DNA of 36,444 nucleotides from an uncultured Clostridia bacterium. Lineage in GTDB: Bacteria > Bacillota > Clostridia > Oscillospirales > Oscillospiraceae. Shown piece by piece: positions 17,688-25,158 of this stretch. The notes below the pieces were generated by a model. The model did no database searches. It was not told the DNA's origin and worked only from the letters and a program-made list of their open reading frames with translations. How positions within the stretch are numbered: position 1 is the first letter of the stretch; every line of letters begins with the position of its first letter. The DNA is taken from NCBI GenBank assembly GCA_946061345.1, contig CAMGRA010000002.1, forward strand, positions 1 through 36,444, written 5' to 3'. Both the position numbers and the translations under genes were made by a program.

Positions 17688-19014
17688 GCTGGCAAAACGT
17701 GCCTGGTTTGCCTATTTCCTGGCCGCTGCCATGCTGGTAGGCGTGCTGGTCATTGTGGTACGCTATGTTGTCAACGGGCCGGACTGGATGCCCTTCCAGA
17801 ACGACGGCGTCATCGTCGACCGCTCCGGGACGGTGCTGATGGACAACACCGATGGCCGTACTCTTGCCGATGACGCGACGGTGCGCGCCTCCATGCTCCA
17901 GATCCTCGGCGACAACGAGGGCTATATCACGCCCTATCTTCTCAACGAATACGGCGACGAGCTGGCCGGCTTCAACCGCATCAGCGGAACGCGCCATATG
18001 GGCGGCGGAGAGGGGAGAATGACCCTGACCCTGAGCGCCTACGTACAGCGGGCCGCCCTCAACGCCCTGAACGGGCAGCACGGCACCGTGGGCGTGTATA
18101 ACTACAAAACCGGCGAGATCCTCTGCATGGTTTCCTCGCCCACCTATGACCCCTGGACCGTGCCCGATGTGGCGGGCAACCCGGAGCAGTACAACGGCGT
18201 CTACGTCAACCGTTTTCTCCATTCGGCCTACGCACCCGGCTCCACCTTCAAGCTGGTGACGGCGGCTGCGGCGCTGGAACGGATTTCGGACATCGAAGAC
18301 AGAACCTTTTACTGTGAGGGCAGCGCCCGGATCGGCAGCGAGACGGTGATCTGCAACGGCGTCCACGGGACGATCAGTTTCCGACAGGCCCTCTGTCAGT
18401 CCTGCAACGTCGCCTTTGCGCAGATCGCCGATGAATTGGGCGCAGACGTGCTGACGAATTATGCCGAACGGTTTGGTATCACCGACAGCCTCTCCTTTGA
18501 CGGATTCATTACAAAGAAAGGCAACTTTGACCTCTCGGAGGCGACGGCCTATGAAGCGGCCTGGGCGGGTGTCGGCCAATACACGGATCAGATCAACCCC
18601 TGCCAGTACATGACCTTCTTGGGAGCCATTGCCAACGGCGGTCAGGCGGCAACGCCCTATCTCGTGGACAAGGTCACTTTCGGCAGCAAGACAAAGTACG
18701 AGGCAAAGACGGAGATGGGGGATAAGATCCTCAGCGCGTCGGCGGCGGATACCCTGGCGGAAATGATGCACTATAACGTGGTCAACAACTACGGCGAGTG
18801 GTATTTCAGCGGCCTCTATGCCGGCGCAAAATCCGGCACGGCGGAACGGGGCGAGGGTCTGACCTCCAACGCGCTGCTGACGGGCTTTGTCCAGAGTGAG
18901 GATTATCCGCTGGCTTTCGTGGTGGTCATCGAAGGCGGCGGCGCAGGCAGTACAGCCTGTACGCCGGTCATCCGTCAGGTTCTCGATGCCTGCGTCGTGG
19001 CGATGGGTTCGTGA
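17680..19014 (+). CDS. Class B penicillin-binding protein (PbpA/FtsI-like transpeptidase)
   Basis: A 444-residue peptidoglycan transpeptidase, near the length of the actinobacterial PbpA type rather than the long PBP2 forms. A single N-terminal membrane helix (YFLAAAMLVGVLVIVVRYVV) is followed by GVIVDRSGTVL. The transpeptidase domain has all three motifs: SxxK as YAPGSTFKLVTA (about residue 187), SxN as QSCNVAFAQI (about 241) and KTG as GAKSGTAERG (about 384). No PASTA repeats are present. It overlaps the SEDS polymerase gene by eight bases and should form a polymerase-crosslinker pair with it. No clear terminator follows before the tRNA promoter. Confidence 0.93.
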   Translation: MNKLAKRAWFAYFLAAAMLVGVLVIVVRYVVNGPDWMPFQNDGVIVDRSGTVLMDNTDGRTLADDATVRASMLQILGDNEGYITPYLLNEYGDELAGFNRISGTRHMGGGEGRMTLTLSAYVQRAALNALNGQHGTVGVYNYKTGEILCMVSSPTYDPWTVPDVAGNPEQYNGVYVNRFLHSAYAPGSTFKLVTAAAALERISDIEDRTFYCEGSARIGSETVICNGVHGTISFRQALCQSCNVAFAQIADELGADVLTNYAERFGITDSLSFDGFITKKGNFDLSEATAYEAAWAGVGQYTDQINPCQYMTFLGAIANGGQAATPYLVDKVTFGSKTKYEAKTEMGDKILSASAADTLAEMMHYNVVNNYGEWYFSGLYAGAKSGTAERGEGLTSNALLTGFVQSEDYPLAFVVVIEGGGAGSTACTPVIRQVLDACVVAMGS

Positions 19015-19063
19015 TGCTTTCGCCGGAGCAGGAAAGAAATACCGAAAAATCAAAAGAAAACAC

Positions 19064-19092
19064 TTGACATCCGGCGATTTATCATGTATGAT
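19064..19092 (+). promoter_or_regulatory. Strong sigma-A-type promoter for tRNA-Ser
   Basis: TTGACA (19064-19069) and TATGAT (19087-19092) at an ideal 17-base spacing, 38 bases before the tRNA 5' end. Confidence 0.88.
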
Positions 19093-19130
19093 ATTCAAGC
19101 TGATTTTGCAGAAGCAAGATCGGCTGAATT

Positions 19131-19222
19131 GGAGAGGTGGCTGAGCTGGCCGAAGGCGCACGACTGGAAATCGTGTAGGCGTTAAAAGCGTCTCGCGGGT
19201 TCGAATCCCGCCCTCTCCGCCA
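19131..19222 (+). tRNA. tRNA-Ser (anticodon GGA)
   Basis: A full class II cloverleaf. The acceptor stem GGAGAGG (19131-19137) pairs with CCTCTCC (19212-19218), followed by discriminator G and an encoded CCA (19220-19222). The anticodon stem CACGA/TCGTG encloses CTGGAAA, so the anticodon is GGA (reads UCC/UCU). A long variable arm (GGCGTTAAAAGCGTC region), expected of tRNA-Ser, is present, and the T arm is CGGGTTCGAATCCCG. Confidence 0.97.
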
Positions 19223-19224
19223 TG

Positions 19225-19253
19225 AAAAAAGCACGCGAAAGCGTGCTTTTTTT
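19225..19253 (+). terminator. Intrinsic terminator of tRNA-Ser
   Basis: AGCACGC-GAAA-GCGTGCT hairpin (19230-19247) with an A-run before it and a seven-base T-run after it, immediately downstream of the tRNA CCA end. Confidence 0.93.
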
Positions 19254-19254
19254 C

Positions 19255-19420
19255 AATGATATCCGTCCTTGGGGAACGGATGATATACTTGACAGTATGA
19301 TATCTGCTTCGCAGATGATATACGCTTCGCGTATGAGGGGAACGGATATTATATCATATTTGCAAAGCAAATATATCATGCGGCGTAAGCCGTATATCAC
19401 CTCGCGCAGCGATATAAATT
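19255..19420. repeat. Hairpin-chain element B (GATAT-linked mini-palindromes)
   Basis: A gene-free stretch made of consecutive small palindromes: ATCCGT/ACGGAT (19261-19281), ATCTGCTTCGCAGAT (19302-19316), ATACGCTTCGCGTAT (19320-19334), ATATTTGC/GCAAATAT, CGGCGTAAGCCG and TCGCGCAGCGA. They are joined by GATAT/ATATC spacers. GGGGAACGGAT occurs twice as a direct repeat (19271-19281 and 19337-19347). Short ORFs on either strand here look artefactual. The region lies between the tRNA terminator and the terminator of the minus-strand surface-protein gene. Confidence 0.75.
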
Positions 19421-19455
19421 TGAATAAGGCTGGATCCTGATCCCGGAATCCAGCC
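19421..19455 (-). terminator. Terminator of the SLH surface-protein gene
   Basis: GGCTGGATCC (19428-19437) pairs with GGAATCCAGCC (19445-19455) with one bulged A. On the minus strand the hairpin is followed by TTATTCAAATTT, a moderately T-rich tract, eight bases after the stop codon at 19464-19466. Confidence 0.65.
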
Positions 19456-19463
19456 CATTTTCT

Positions 19464-22400
19464 TTATTTGCCGAACTTTTCCACAAAGCGCATGAGCACC
19501 GTTGCGATTTCCGCGCGGGTGGCGCTGCTTGCGGGGAGAATGTAGGTTTTGCCGCCCTCGGCGGAGCCTTGGATGATCTCCTCGGCAACGGCCCAGCTCA
19601 TGGCCTCTTTTGCGTAGCTGCGGACCTGATCTGCGTCGGGGAAGCCGTCCAGATCGGCACGGGCTTCGCTGACCTTGCCCTTGTAGTCCGTGTAGCGGTA
19701 GAGGATCGTAACCATCTGCTCGCGGGTCACGGGATCGTCCGGGGCAAATACGCCGTCGGAAACGCCGTTGACGATTTGGTTGGCGGCGGCCCAGCAGACC
19801 GCGTCGGTGTACCAGCTTTCGTCCACATCCTTGAACGGATTCTCAAGGCCGGAAACGTCGGGGTTGCCCTCTGCCCGGTACAGGACTGTGACCAGCATGG
19901 CACGGGTCATCTCCGTCTGCGGCTCAAAGGTGTCTTTTCCCATGCCGTTCATCAGACCGTTGACGCTGGTGTATTTCACCGCCTCGTAGAACCAGTCGGT
20001 CTCATTGACATCGGTATAGGGATTCACGAAGGGGACTTCCGGCATCTCTATGGTCACATCGCTCATGTCATAGAGGGAGGTCTGGCCGCCCAGGAAGCGG
20101 TAGTAGGCAGTCAAAGCGTAGTAGCCCTGCTCTGTTGCCATACCGTCACGGTCACCGCTGGGAAGATGACAGAAGCCACCGCCTTCCACATAATAGTCAC
20201 ACAGGGCGTCAACTGCACTGCGTCCGTTCTTGATAAAACGGACATCGGTGTTCGGGTCGATACCCAAGGCTGTCAGGGCGGCGATCACCTGAGCGGAAGA
20301 TTCCGCGTTGGCGGTATTCCAGGAGCCGTAGCCGCCGTCTTTCTGCTGAGCTTCGGAGAGAAGCGCGAGGGCAGCGTCAACAGCCACCTTTACCGCTTCA
20401 TTTCCGCTGTAGTAGGGAGCCAGTGCCTGCAGCGCCATGGCGGTCATATCCGGATCGCCGATGTCGCCGGAGAGCGCCCAGCCGCCGTCCTCCAACTGCG
20501 CGGAGAGAATGTAGGCGATCAGCTTTTCGCGGGTGACCTGTTCTGCGCCCTCGGGTGCGGCGGGGATCTCATACTTGCCGCTGTCAAAGGCAATCAGTGC
20601 CCAGACCGGGCCGTTGATGCCCTGCTTTGTCAGGTATGCCATATCGGTCAAACCCTGCAGCAGATCGTGACCGTCCACGTCGGTGACATCCTTTCCCATG
20701 GCAGTCAGGGCGAGAATGACGCGGGAATTGTCCGTGGATTTCGAGCGGTGGAGCTGCTCTGCATCGTTGATATTCTGCTTAACGTAGTCAACCACGTTGT
20801 CATAGTAGGCATCAGGCACGTCCCGGCCGCTTCTGGCAAGGCCAATGATGATCCAATCACCGCCAACGGAGCCGACCGCGGGTGTTTGCTCCGCGGACAG
20901 AGCTTCCAGATAGCTGCCGGTGGCCAGATAGATGGTTTCCACGTCGGCGTGGGGCAGCTTCAGGATCGCAAGAAGGGCCTCCGCCTCCGTCAGCACGTCG
21001 TAGTTGGTGACCAGGACCTTTTGGGCATCGGTCAGGGCATCGTAAGCCGTCCGGGCGGCGTTGATGGCCGTTTCAGATTCCGCCGTGACGGCGCCGATGG
21101 CGTCGATCAGCCCGATGACTGCATCGGCTGCAAGCTGATCCTTTGCCGCCTGGGTCATTCCCAGGGCGAAAACGTTGCTGCTGTCGTTTTTATAGTAGAG
21201 CGCGCCGTCGCTGCCTGCAATGACGCTGCAAACACAGAACTGTTCATAGCCTGCCGCGTCGTACAGGGTGGTCTGGACTGCCTCAGAGCCGTCGGCCTTT
21301 GCCTTGATCACGTTGAGTCCGCCTGGGTTGGCGTTATAGGTGACATAGAGATAGACATAGCCGCTTGCCTCATAAGCAGTGGAAAGTAGGATGGAACACT
21401 GGGGATAGGCCGGTTCCTCCACGGACCAGAGGATCTCCATCGAGTCCGCGTCCACGGCAATGATATTATTGCTGCCGGACCAGTTTCCCACGCCGAGATA
21501 AACGATGCCGTTATAGACGACCGGCGTGCCGGTGGAAGCGCTGCCGCAGGCCGAGCAGTCCTTCACGGTCAGATCGGACAGAACGCCGGTTTCTGCATCC
21601 AGGGCAGCGCGGCAAAGGCTGGCGTTGTTCAGAGTGAAGTAGACCTTGCCATCCTCATAGCACACGGTGGAGCGAATCGAGCCGTCACCAACAGTCAGAT
21701 CAGAAATGAGAGCGCCGGTATCCTTGTCGCGGCTGAAGATATGGCCGCTGTCGCTGCCGCAGACCACATAATCACCGACGACTACCGCGCCTGCCCAGTA
21801 GTAGCCCATTTCGTCCGTCTGCCGCCAAACCAGAGAGCCGTCCGCTGCATCCAGACAGACGAAGGCGTATTCCCCGTTGTAGCCGAAGCCTACGTAGATC
21901 TTCCCGTCGGCGCAGGCAATGGGGCTCTGTGCCTGACCGCCCAGAGCGTCGGAATAGGTCCAGAGCGCCTCCAGTGTTTTGGCGTTGAAGGCCTGAATGG
22001 TGCCGCCGCCCAACGGGCAGAAGATGATCCCGTCTGCATAGGCAGCGGGTACGGAGCCCCAGCTTGTCGAGGCGCACATCTGCGCGGAAGCCAGAACCTC
22101 GCCGGTCTCCAGGCTCAGCTTTTTGATGGAATTGCCGTAGAGCACCACCAGACTGTCGTCTACGATCAGCATGGGGCTGGGAGCATCCGACCAACCGGAG
22201 GAGTGCTTGACGGCCCACTTCAGTTCCGTTTCTTCCGCACTGCGCGGCGTAGCGGCGCTTGTCACGCCGTTATTTTGGCTGTTGCCGCGGAAGCTGGGCC
22301 AATCCGCGCCGACAGAAGGATCCACCTCGTCCGGCAGATCGACGGTGATGGTGTAGGTGGTGGGGGTCGCGCCGGAATTCATGGATTCGCCGGTGCCGAC

Positions 22401-23096
22401 CTCCAGGGTAAGCACGGTGCCGTCCGTTACGGGAACGGTGGCGGTGCGCTTATACTCTGTTTCGCCCGCCATAATGTGTACCTGAAAATTCTTGTTGGTC
22501 GCGGTGGGCGTCACGACGATGCCTTCCGTGCCGGCAGGAAGCGCCAGGGTATATTCCAGCGTTTCGGACGCGAAAGCAGGGGAGAGGGTACCCTTGCTGA
22601 AGGCGAGGGCCTTCAGACTGGTGTCGTTGCTGCCCCAGTCGCTGCCCAGATCTGTGCCGTAATCGCAGGAGTACAGGATGGCGATCTCGTCGCCTGCTTC
22701 CAGAGTTCCGTCAGCGACGGTGTAGTGCTCAAAGCCGTAGTTGGTAAACCAGTCGTTCAGGGTGCCCATCCAGCCCGACATGGCGCCGCCGTCATAAGCG
22801 GCTAGGCCGTCCACACTGCTGATGTAGCCGCTGTCCAGGCCCTCAGCAGTCAGATTTGCTTCCTCCAGTGCCACACCGACACAGCTCAACATGGTAGAGC
22901 TTTCGTCGATCTCTACCCATGTGTCCACAAGGGTACCGGCCCAGGGAGCGCCGTCTTCCACGGAAAGTGTGTTGTTCTCCACGGTCACGTGTACCTGATC
23001 CTTTGTCTCGTCCCGCTCGGCGGCAAGGGCCGAGAAGGGGACAAGGCTCAGGACCATGGCAAGGACCAGGAGAAGGCTTACAATTCGTTTCTTCAT
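19464..23096 (-). CDS. SLH-anchored surface protein with DUF4430, PQQ-like propeller and alpha/alpha-toroid; candidate corrinoid binder
   Basis: A 1210-residue secreted protein. The signal peptide MKKRIVSLLLVLAMVLSLVP ends near ALA-AE (25-27). Domains in order: DUF4430 (about 34-155, with GAMSGWMGTLNDWFTNYGFE); cadherin-like sandwich (160-255, LKALAFSKGTLSPAF); PQQ-type beta-propeller (265-640); short helical domain (645-712, AYDALTDAQKVLVTNYDVL); an alpha/alpha-toroid of the prenyltransferase-like fold (717-1010, LEDGGWAL and QKDGGYGSW); three SLH repeats (1022-1210) for cell-wall anchoring. DUF4430 is related to the transcobalamin C-terminal domain, and transcobalamin's other half is also an alpha/alpha barrel. 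A cobalamin riboswitch controls the gene, so corrinoid capture is the best inference. ATG 23096 has GGAGG seven bases upstream; ATG 23102 is too close to it. Confidence 0.85.
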   Translation of the reverse strand: MKKRIVSLLLVLAMVLSLVPFSALAAERDETKDQVHVTVENNTLSVEDGAPWAGTLVDTWVEIDESSTMLSCVGVALEEANLTAEGLDSGYISSVDGLAAYDGGAMSGWMGTLNDWFTNYGFEHYTVADGTLEAGDEIAILYSCDYGTDLGSDWGSNDTSLKALAFSKGTLSPAFASETLEYTLALPAGTEGIVVTPTATNKNFQVHIMAGETEYKRTATVPVTDGTVLTLEVGTGESMNSGATPTTYTITVDLPDEVDPSVGADWPSFRGNSQNNGVTSAATPRSAEETELKWAVKHSSGWSDAPSPMLIVDDSLVVLYGNSIKKLSLETGEVLASAQMCASTSWGSVPAAYADGIIFCPLGGGTIQAFNAKTLEALWTYSDALGGQAQSPIACADGKIYVGFGYNGEYAFVCLDAADGSLVWRQTDEMGYYWAGAVVVGDYVVCGSDSGHIFSRDKDTGALISDLTVGDGSIRSTVCYEDGKVYFTLNNASLCRAALDAETGVLSDLTVKDCSACGSASTGTPVVYNGIVYLGVGNWSGSNNIIAVDADSMEILWSVEEPAYPQCSILLSTAYEASGYVYLYVTYNANPGGLNVIKAKADGSEAVQTTLYDAAGYEQFCVCSVIAGSDGALYYKNDSSNVFALGMTQAAKDQLAADAVIGLIDAIGAVTAESETAINAARTAYDALTDAQKVLVTNYDVLTEAEALLAILKLPHADVETIYLATGSYLEALSAEQTPAVGSVGGDWIIIGLARSGRDVPDAYYDNVVDYVKQNINDAEQLHRSKSTDNSRVILALTAMGKDVTDVDGHDLLQGLTDMAYLTKQGINGPVWALIAFDSGKYEIPAAPEGAEQVTREKLIAYILSAQLEDGGWALSGDIGDPDMTAMALQALAPYYSGNEAVKVAVDAALALLSEAQQKDGGYGSWNTANAESSAQVIAALTALGIDPNTDVRFIKNGRSAVDALCDYYVEGGGFCHLPSGDRDGMATEQGYYALTAYYRFLGGQTSLYDMSDVTIEMPEVPFVNPYTDVNETDWFYEAVKYTSVNGLMNGMGKDTFEPQTEMTRAMLVTVLYRAEGNPDVSGLENPFKDVDESWYTDAVCWAAANQIVNGVSDGVFAPDDPVTREQMVTILYRYTDYKGKVSEARADLDGFPDADQVRSYAKEAMSWAVAEEIIQGSAEGGKTYILPASSATRAEIATVLMRFVEKFGK

Positions 23097-23205
23097 TGTC
23101 ATACCTCCAAGCAAAGAATTGGTTGAAGTGTCTTGCATCCGGCCTGCCTTTTCGGCAGACGCGATAGCGCGGCCCCTTTGCCGGGACAGTCCTTTTGCAA
23201 GGCGG

Positions 23206-23244
23206 CAAAGAAAAGCTGCGGCGACCGATCATGGTCGCCGCAGC
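23206..23244 (-). terminator. Riboswitch-linked intrinsic terminator (minus strand)
   Basis: A perfect 12-base stem (23215-23226 with 23233-23244, loop of six) followed on the minus strand by TTTTCTTT. It lies between the cobalamin riboswitch and the start of the surface-protein gene, where premature termination upon ligand binding would switch the gene off. Confidence 0.9.
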
Positions 23245-23303
23245 CGTTTTTCCGCGCACAAAGCAGCCAGCGCTCCGTACTTGCAGAGCCTGACCGAGGA
23301 CAC

Positions 23304-23489
23304 CGCTTGAGCAGGTCTCCTGACTTGCGTATTTACAGCACCCCCGCAGCCTTCTCAGAGCAAAGCTCCAATGACCGGCTTTCGCCATGCAGGGTGCCTC
23401 CACGCTTACAGTGGCGGTACCGTTCGTGAGTTTCACACGATTCCCTATTCTCCCGTGGGCTTGCCTGCAAGCCGTTGGGCACTCAAACG
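23304..23489 (-). promoter_or_regulatory. Cobalamin riboswitch, classical type (upstream of SLH surface protein)
   Basis: Read on the minus strand, this leader carries the textbook cobalamin-box pattern in order: AATAGGGAAT, GTGTGAAACTCAC, ACGGTACCGCCACTGTAAG, AAAGCCGGTCATTGG and AAGTCAGGAGACCTGC. The ends close as a P1 helix, CGTTTGAG (minus strand of 23482-23489) with CTCAAGCG (minus strand of 23304-23311). A promoter lies about 20 bases upstream and an intrinsic terminator about 60 bases downstream. High corrinoid would be expected to repress the gene. Confidence 0.95.
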
Positions 23490-23508
23490 TTATTCACTTT
23501 CTGCTTAA

Positions 23509-23537
23509 AAAATAGCACTGAAAACCGGCTTTGTCAA
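23509..23537 (-). promoter_or_regulatory. Promoter for the riboswitch-surface protein transcript
   Basis: On the minus strand TTGACA (23532-23537) and TATTTT (23509-23514) are spaced by exactly 17 bases, placing the transcript start just ahead of the riboswitch P1 helix. Confidence 0.82.
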
Positions 23538-23619
23538 TCGAATCCTGAAAAAAGGATTGCGCCGGAAAGAAAAATGTGCTACCATGAATACAACGGCAGT
23601 TGCCTGTATACTTTATATA

Positions 23620-23760
23620 CGAATCACGGTTGAATTGGAATGGGAAAATCCCAACGGTACCAAGCCGCCGTAGACGGACAGAAAGCCGCACAAGGCCATT
23701 GGAGCGATCTGAGAAGACCTGTGCAAAGGGTGTCCGGAGTCGGAATACGGACCGTGATCG
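23620..23760 (+). promoter_or_regulatory. Compact cobalamin-type riboswitch, variant (upstream of corrinoid operon)
   Basis: The + strand leader aligns with the cobalamin core: TGGGAAAATCCCAACGGTAC matches the GGTGAAAATCCNNNACGGTCC core, GCCGCCGT replaces GCCACTGT, GGCCATTGG matches the AGCCAnTGG region, and TGAGAAGACCTG replaces CAGGAGACCTG. A P1 helix closes it: CGAATCACGGT (23620-23630) with ACCGTGATCG (23751-23760). A 3' arm GTCCG/CGGAC (around 23732-23750) could form the last hairpin. It is about 45 bases shorter than the divergent riboswitch and deviates in the B12 box, so a variant subclass is likely. The upstream promoter is not clear; TATACT at 23607 is a possible -10. Confidence 0.78.
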
Positions 23761-23833
23761 AAGCAGAGAGACTCTTGGGGATGGTCTGTCGGCTTTTTCT
23801 GCGCCCTGCGAATGGGCTTATTTGTGCGTCTGA

Positions 23834-23857
23834 AAGTCCCCGAACGGGGACTTTTTT
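23834..23857 (+). terminator. Riboswitch-linked intrinsic terminator (plus strand)
   Basis: AAGTCCCC-GAAC-GGGGACTT (23834-23853) followed by T's to 23857, ending 20 bases before the start codon of the first operon gene. This is the expected expression platform. TTGGGGAT near 23775 could compete for the left arm as an antiterminator (inference). Confidence 0.9.
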
Positions 23858-23877
23858 CTCGTCTATGGAGGCTTTTT

Positions 23878-25146
23878 ATGAAAAAGCGGATCGCAAATTT
23901 CATTATGATCGCCGTCATCGTGCTCATAGCCGCCGTTGGAGTTCTGGCGGTGGGGCATATCCAGGGCTGGTTCGACAAGGCCGACGGGGAGAACGCCGTG
24001 CTTTCCGCAGTGCGCGGGATCGTGACCGTGGAGCGCGGCGGCGTTGCCTATGATGCCGAAGCGGGCACCGTTCTCCGGCAGGGAGACCGGCTGACGGCTT
24101 CTTACGGTGCCACGGCAACGATTCAGGTGGGCGGCGGCTGGCTGACCATGGGCGAAAAGACGGAGCTGTCGGTCACGGAGCCTTCGGCAGACGGCTTTGC
24201 CGCGGCGGTGGCCTCCGGCGAGGTATTTTTCTGCGCCGAAACGCCCATGACAGTCGCCTTTGACCGTTACGAGGCCGTTTTTTTTGATGCCGTGGCATCT
24301 CTCAGCGTTCGCAGCGGCGCCCGGAGCATCAGTGTCTATGAGGGAACTGTCTCCTGCGAAGATAACGAAGCCCGGGCAGGGCAGATGCTCAACCTGATCG
24401 GGGATGACTGCAGTGTAGCGGCCTGCCGGATCGAGTCGCTGAATGATTTTTTGATCGTACAGCTCCGCGCCGCCAACGAGACCCGCTCACTCTGCTTCAC
24501 CAATGAGGACCTCGACCGGCTGGTGGCAGACCGTCAGGCCTCCATGCAGGCGCTTTTGACAGCTCCGACCCAACCGGAGGCCTCTGGGGAGCCGTCAGAG
24601 GAAACAGAGCCTTCTTTCGCAGAAACGCAGGAAAACACCGCGCCCTCCATAGCGCCGACAGAGAAGCCGACGGAAGCTACACAGGCTGCATCCCCGACGG
24701 AAACGGAGCCCTCCGAGACCCAGCCGGAGGAGACGGAACCTCCCGTAAAAAACACCTGCACTGTTTCCATCCGATGCGACACGATTCTGAATAACATGGA
24801 CAATCTTGCGCCGGGCAAAGCGGAATTTGTCCCCGGCGACGGCTTCATTCTCTATCCCGTCACCGTGGAATTTGAGGAGGGTGAGACGGCCTTTGACGTG
24901 CTGACCCGCGTCTGCACAACCTATGGCATCCAGATCGAATACAGCTGGACGCCCATGTATGACAGCTACTACATCGAGGGCATCGGCCACCTGTACGAAT
25001 TTGACTGCGGCAGCGAGTCGGGCTGGATGTATAAGGTCAACGGCTGGTTCCCCAACTACGGCTGCTCCGTCTACACGCTGAAAGACGGCGACAGCATTGC
25101 CTGGTGCTATACCTGCACCGGCCTGGGGGCCGACATCGGCGGCTGA
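23878..25146 (+). CDS. Membrane-anchored FecR-like / DUF4430 protein; candidate corrinoid-binding component
   Basis: A 422-residue protein. An N-terminal helix (FIMIAVIVLIAAVGVLAVG) has no obvious cleavage site, so it probably anchors the protein outside the membrane. Residues 40-170 resemble a FecR-type domain (VRGIVTVERGGVAYDAEAGT, VLRQGDRLTASYGATATI, GEKTELSV). A Pro/Glu/Thr-rich spacer follows (about 222-292). The C-terminal 130 residues are DUF4430, the transcobalamin beta-domain relative: VEFEEGETAFDVLTRVC, SGWMYKVNGWFPNYGCSVY and DGDSIAWCYT. ATG 23878 has GGAGG six bases upstream and follows the riboswitch terminator; the frame extends to 23812 but through the terminator. As first gene before the ECF genes it may hand corrinoid to the transporter. 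Confidence 0.83.
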   Translation: MKKRIANFIMIAVIVLIAAVGVLAVGHIQGWFDKADGENAVLSAVRGIVTVERGGVAYDAEAGTVLRQGDRLTASYGATATIQVGGGWLTMGEKTELSVTEPSADGFAAAVASGEVFFCAETPMTVAFDRYEAVFFDAVASLSVRSGARSISVYEGTVSCEDNEARAGQMLNLIGDDCSVAACRIESLNDFLIVQLRAANETRSLCFTNEDLDRLVADRQASMQALLTAPTQPEASGEPSEETEPSFAETQENTAPSIAPTEKPTEATQAASPTETEPSETQPEETEPPVKNTCTVSIRCDTILNNMDNLAPGKAEFVPGDGFILYPVTVEFEEGETAFDVLTRVCTTYGIQIEYSWTPMYDSYYIEGIGHLYEFDCGSESGWMYKVNGWFPNYGCSVYTLKDGDSIAWCYTCTGLGADIGG

Positions 25147-25158
25147 GTGGAGTAGCAT

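Noticed and set aside
17608-19161. 517-codon open frame on the minus strand
   Set aside because: Antisense to the PBP gene with all three transpeptidase motifs; its start would fall inside the tRNA-Ser gene.
19182-19400. 72-codon minus-strand frame ending in MAERAGFEPARRF
   Set aside because: The C-terminal part is the antisense of tRNA-Ser, a well-known false protein in databases; the rest is the palindromic element.
19569-21389. 606-codon open frame on the plus strand
   Set aside because: Antisense to the SLH surface protein; no recognisable domain, no ribosome binding site, and the opposite strand has clear SLH and toroid motifs.
21741-22805. 354-codon open frame on the plus strand
   Set aside because: Mirror of the propeller and DUF4430 region of the minus-strand surface-protein gene.
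23812-23877. 22-residue N-terminal extension of the FecR-DUF4430 protein
   Set aside because: It would cover the riboswitch terminator; ATG 23878 has GGAGG at proper distance and starts a normal MKKR anchor.
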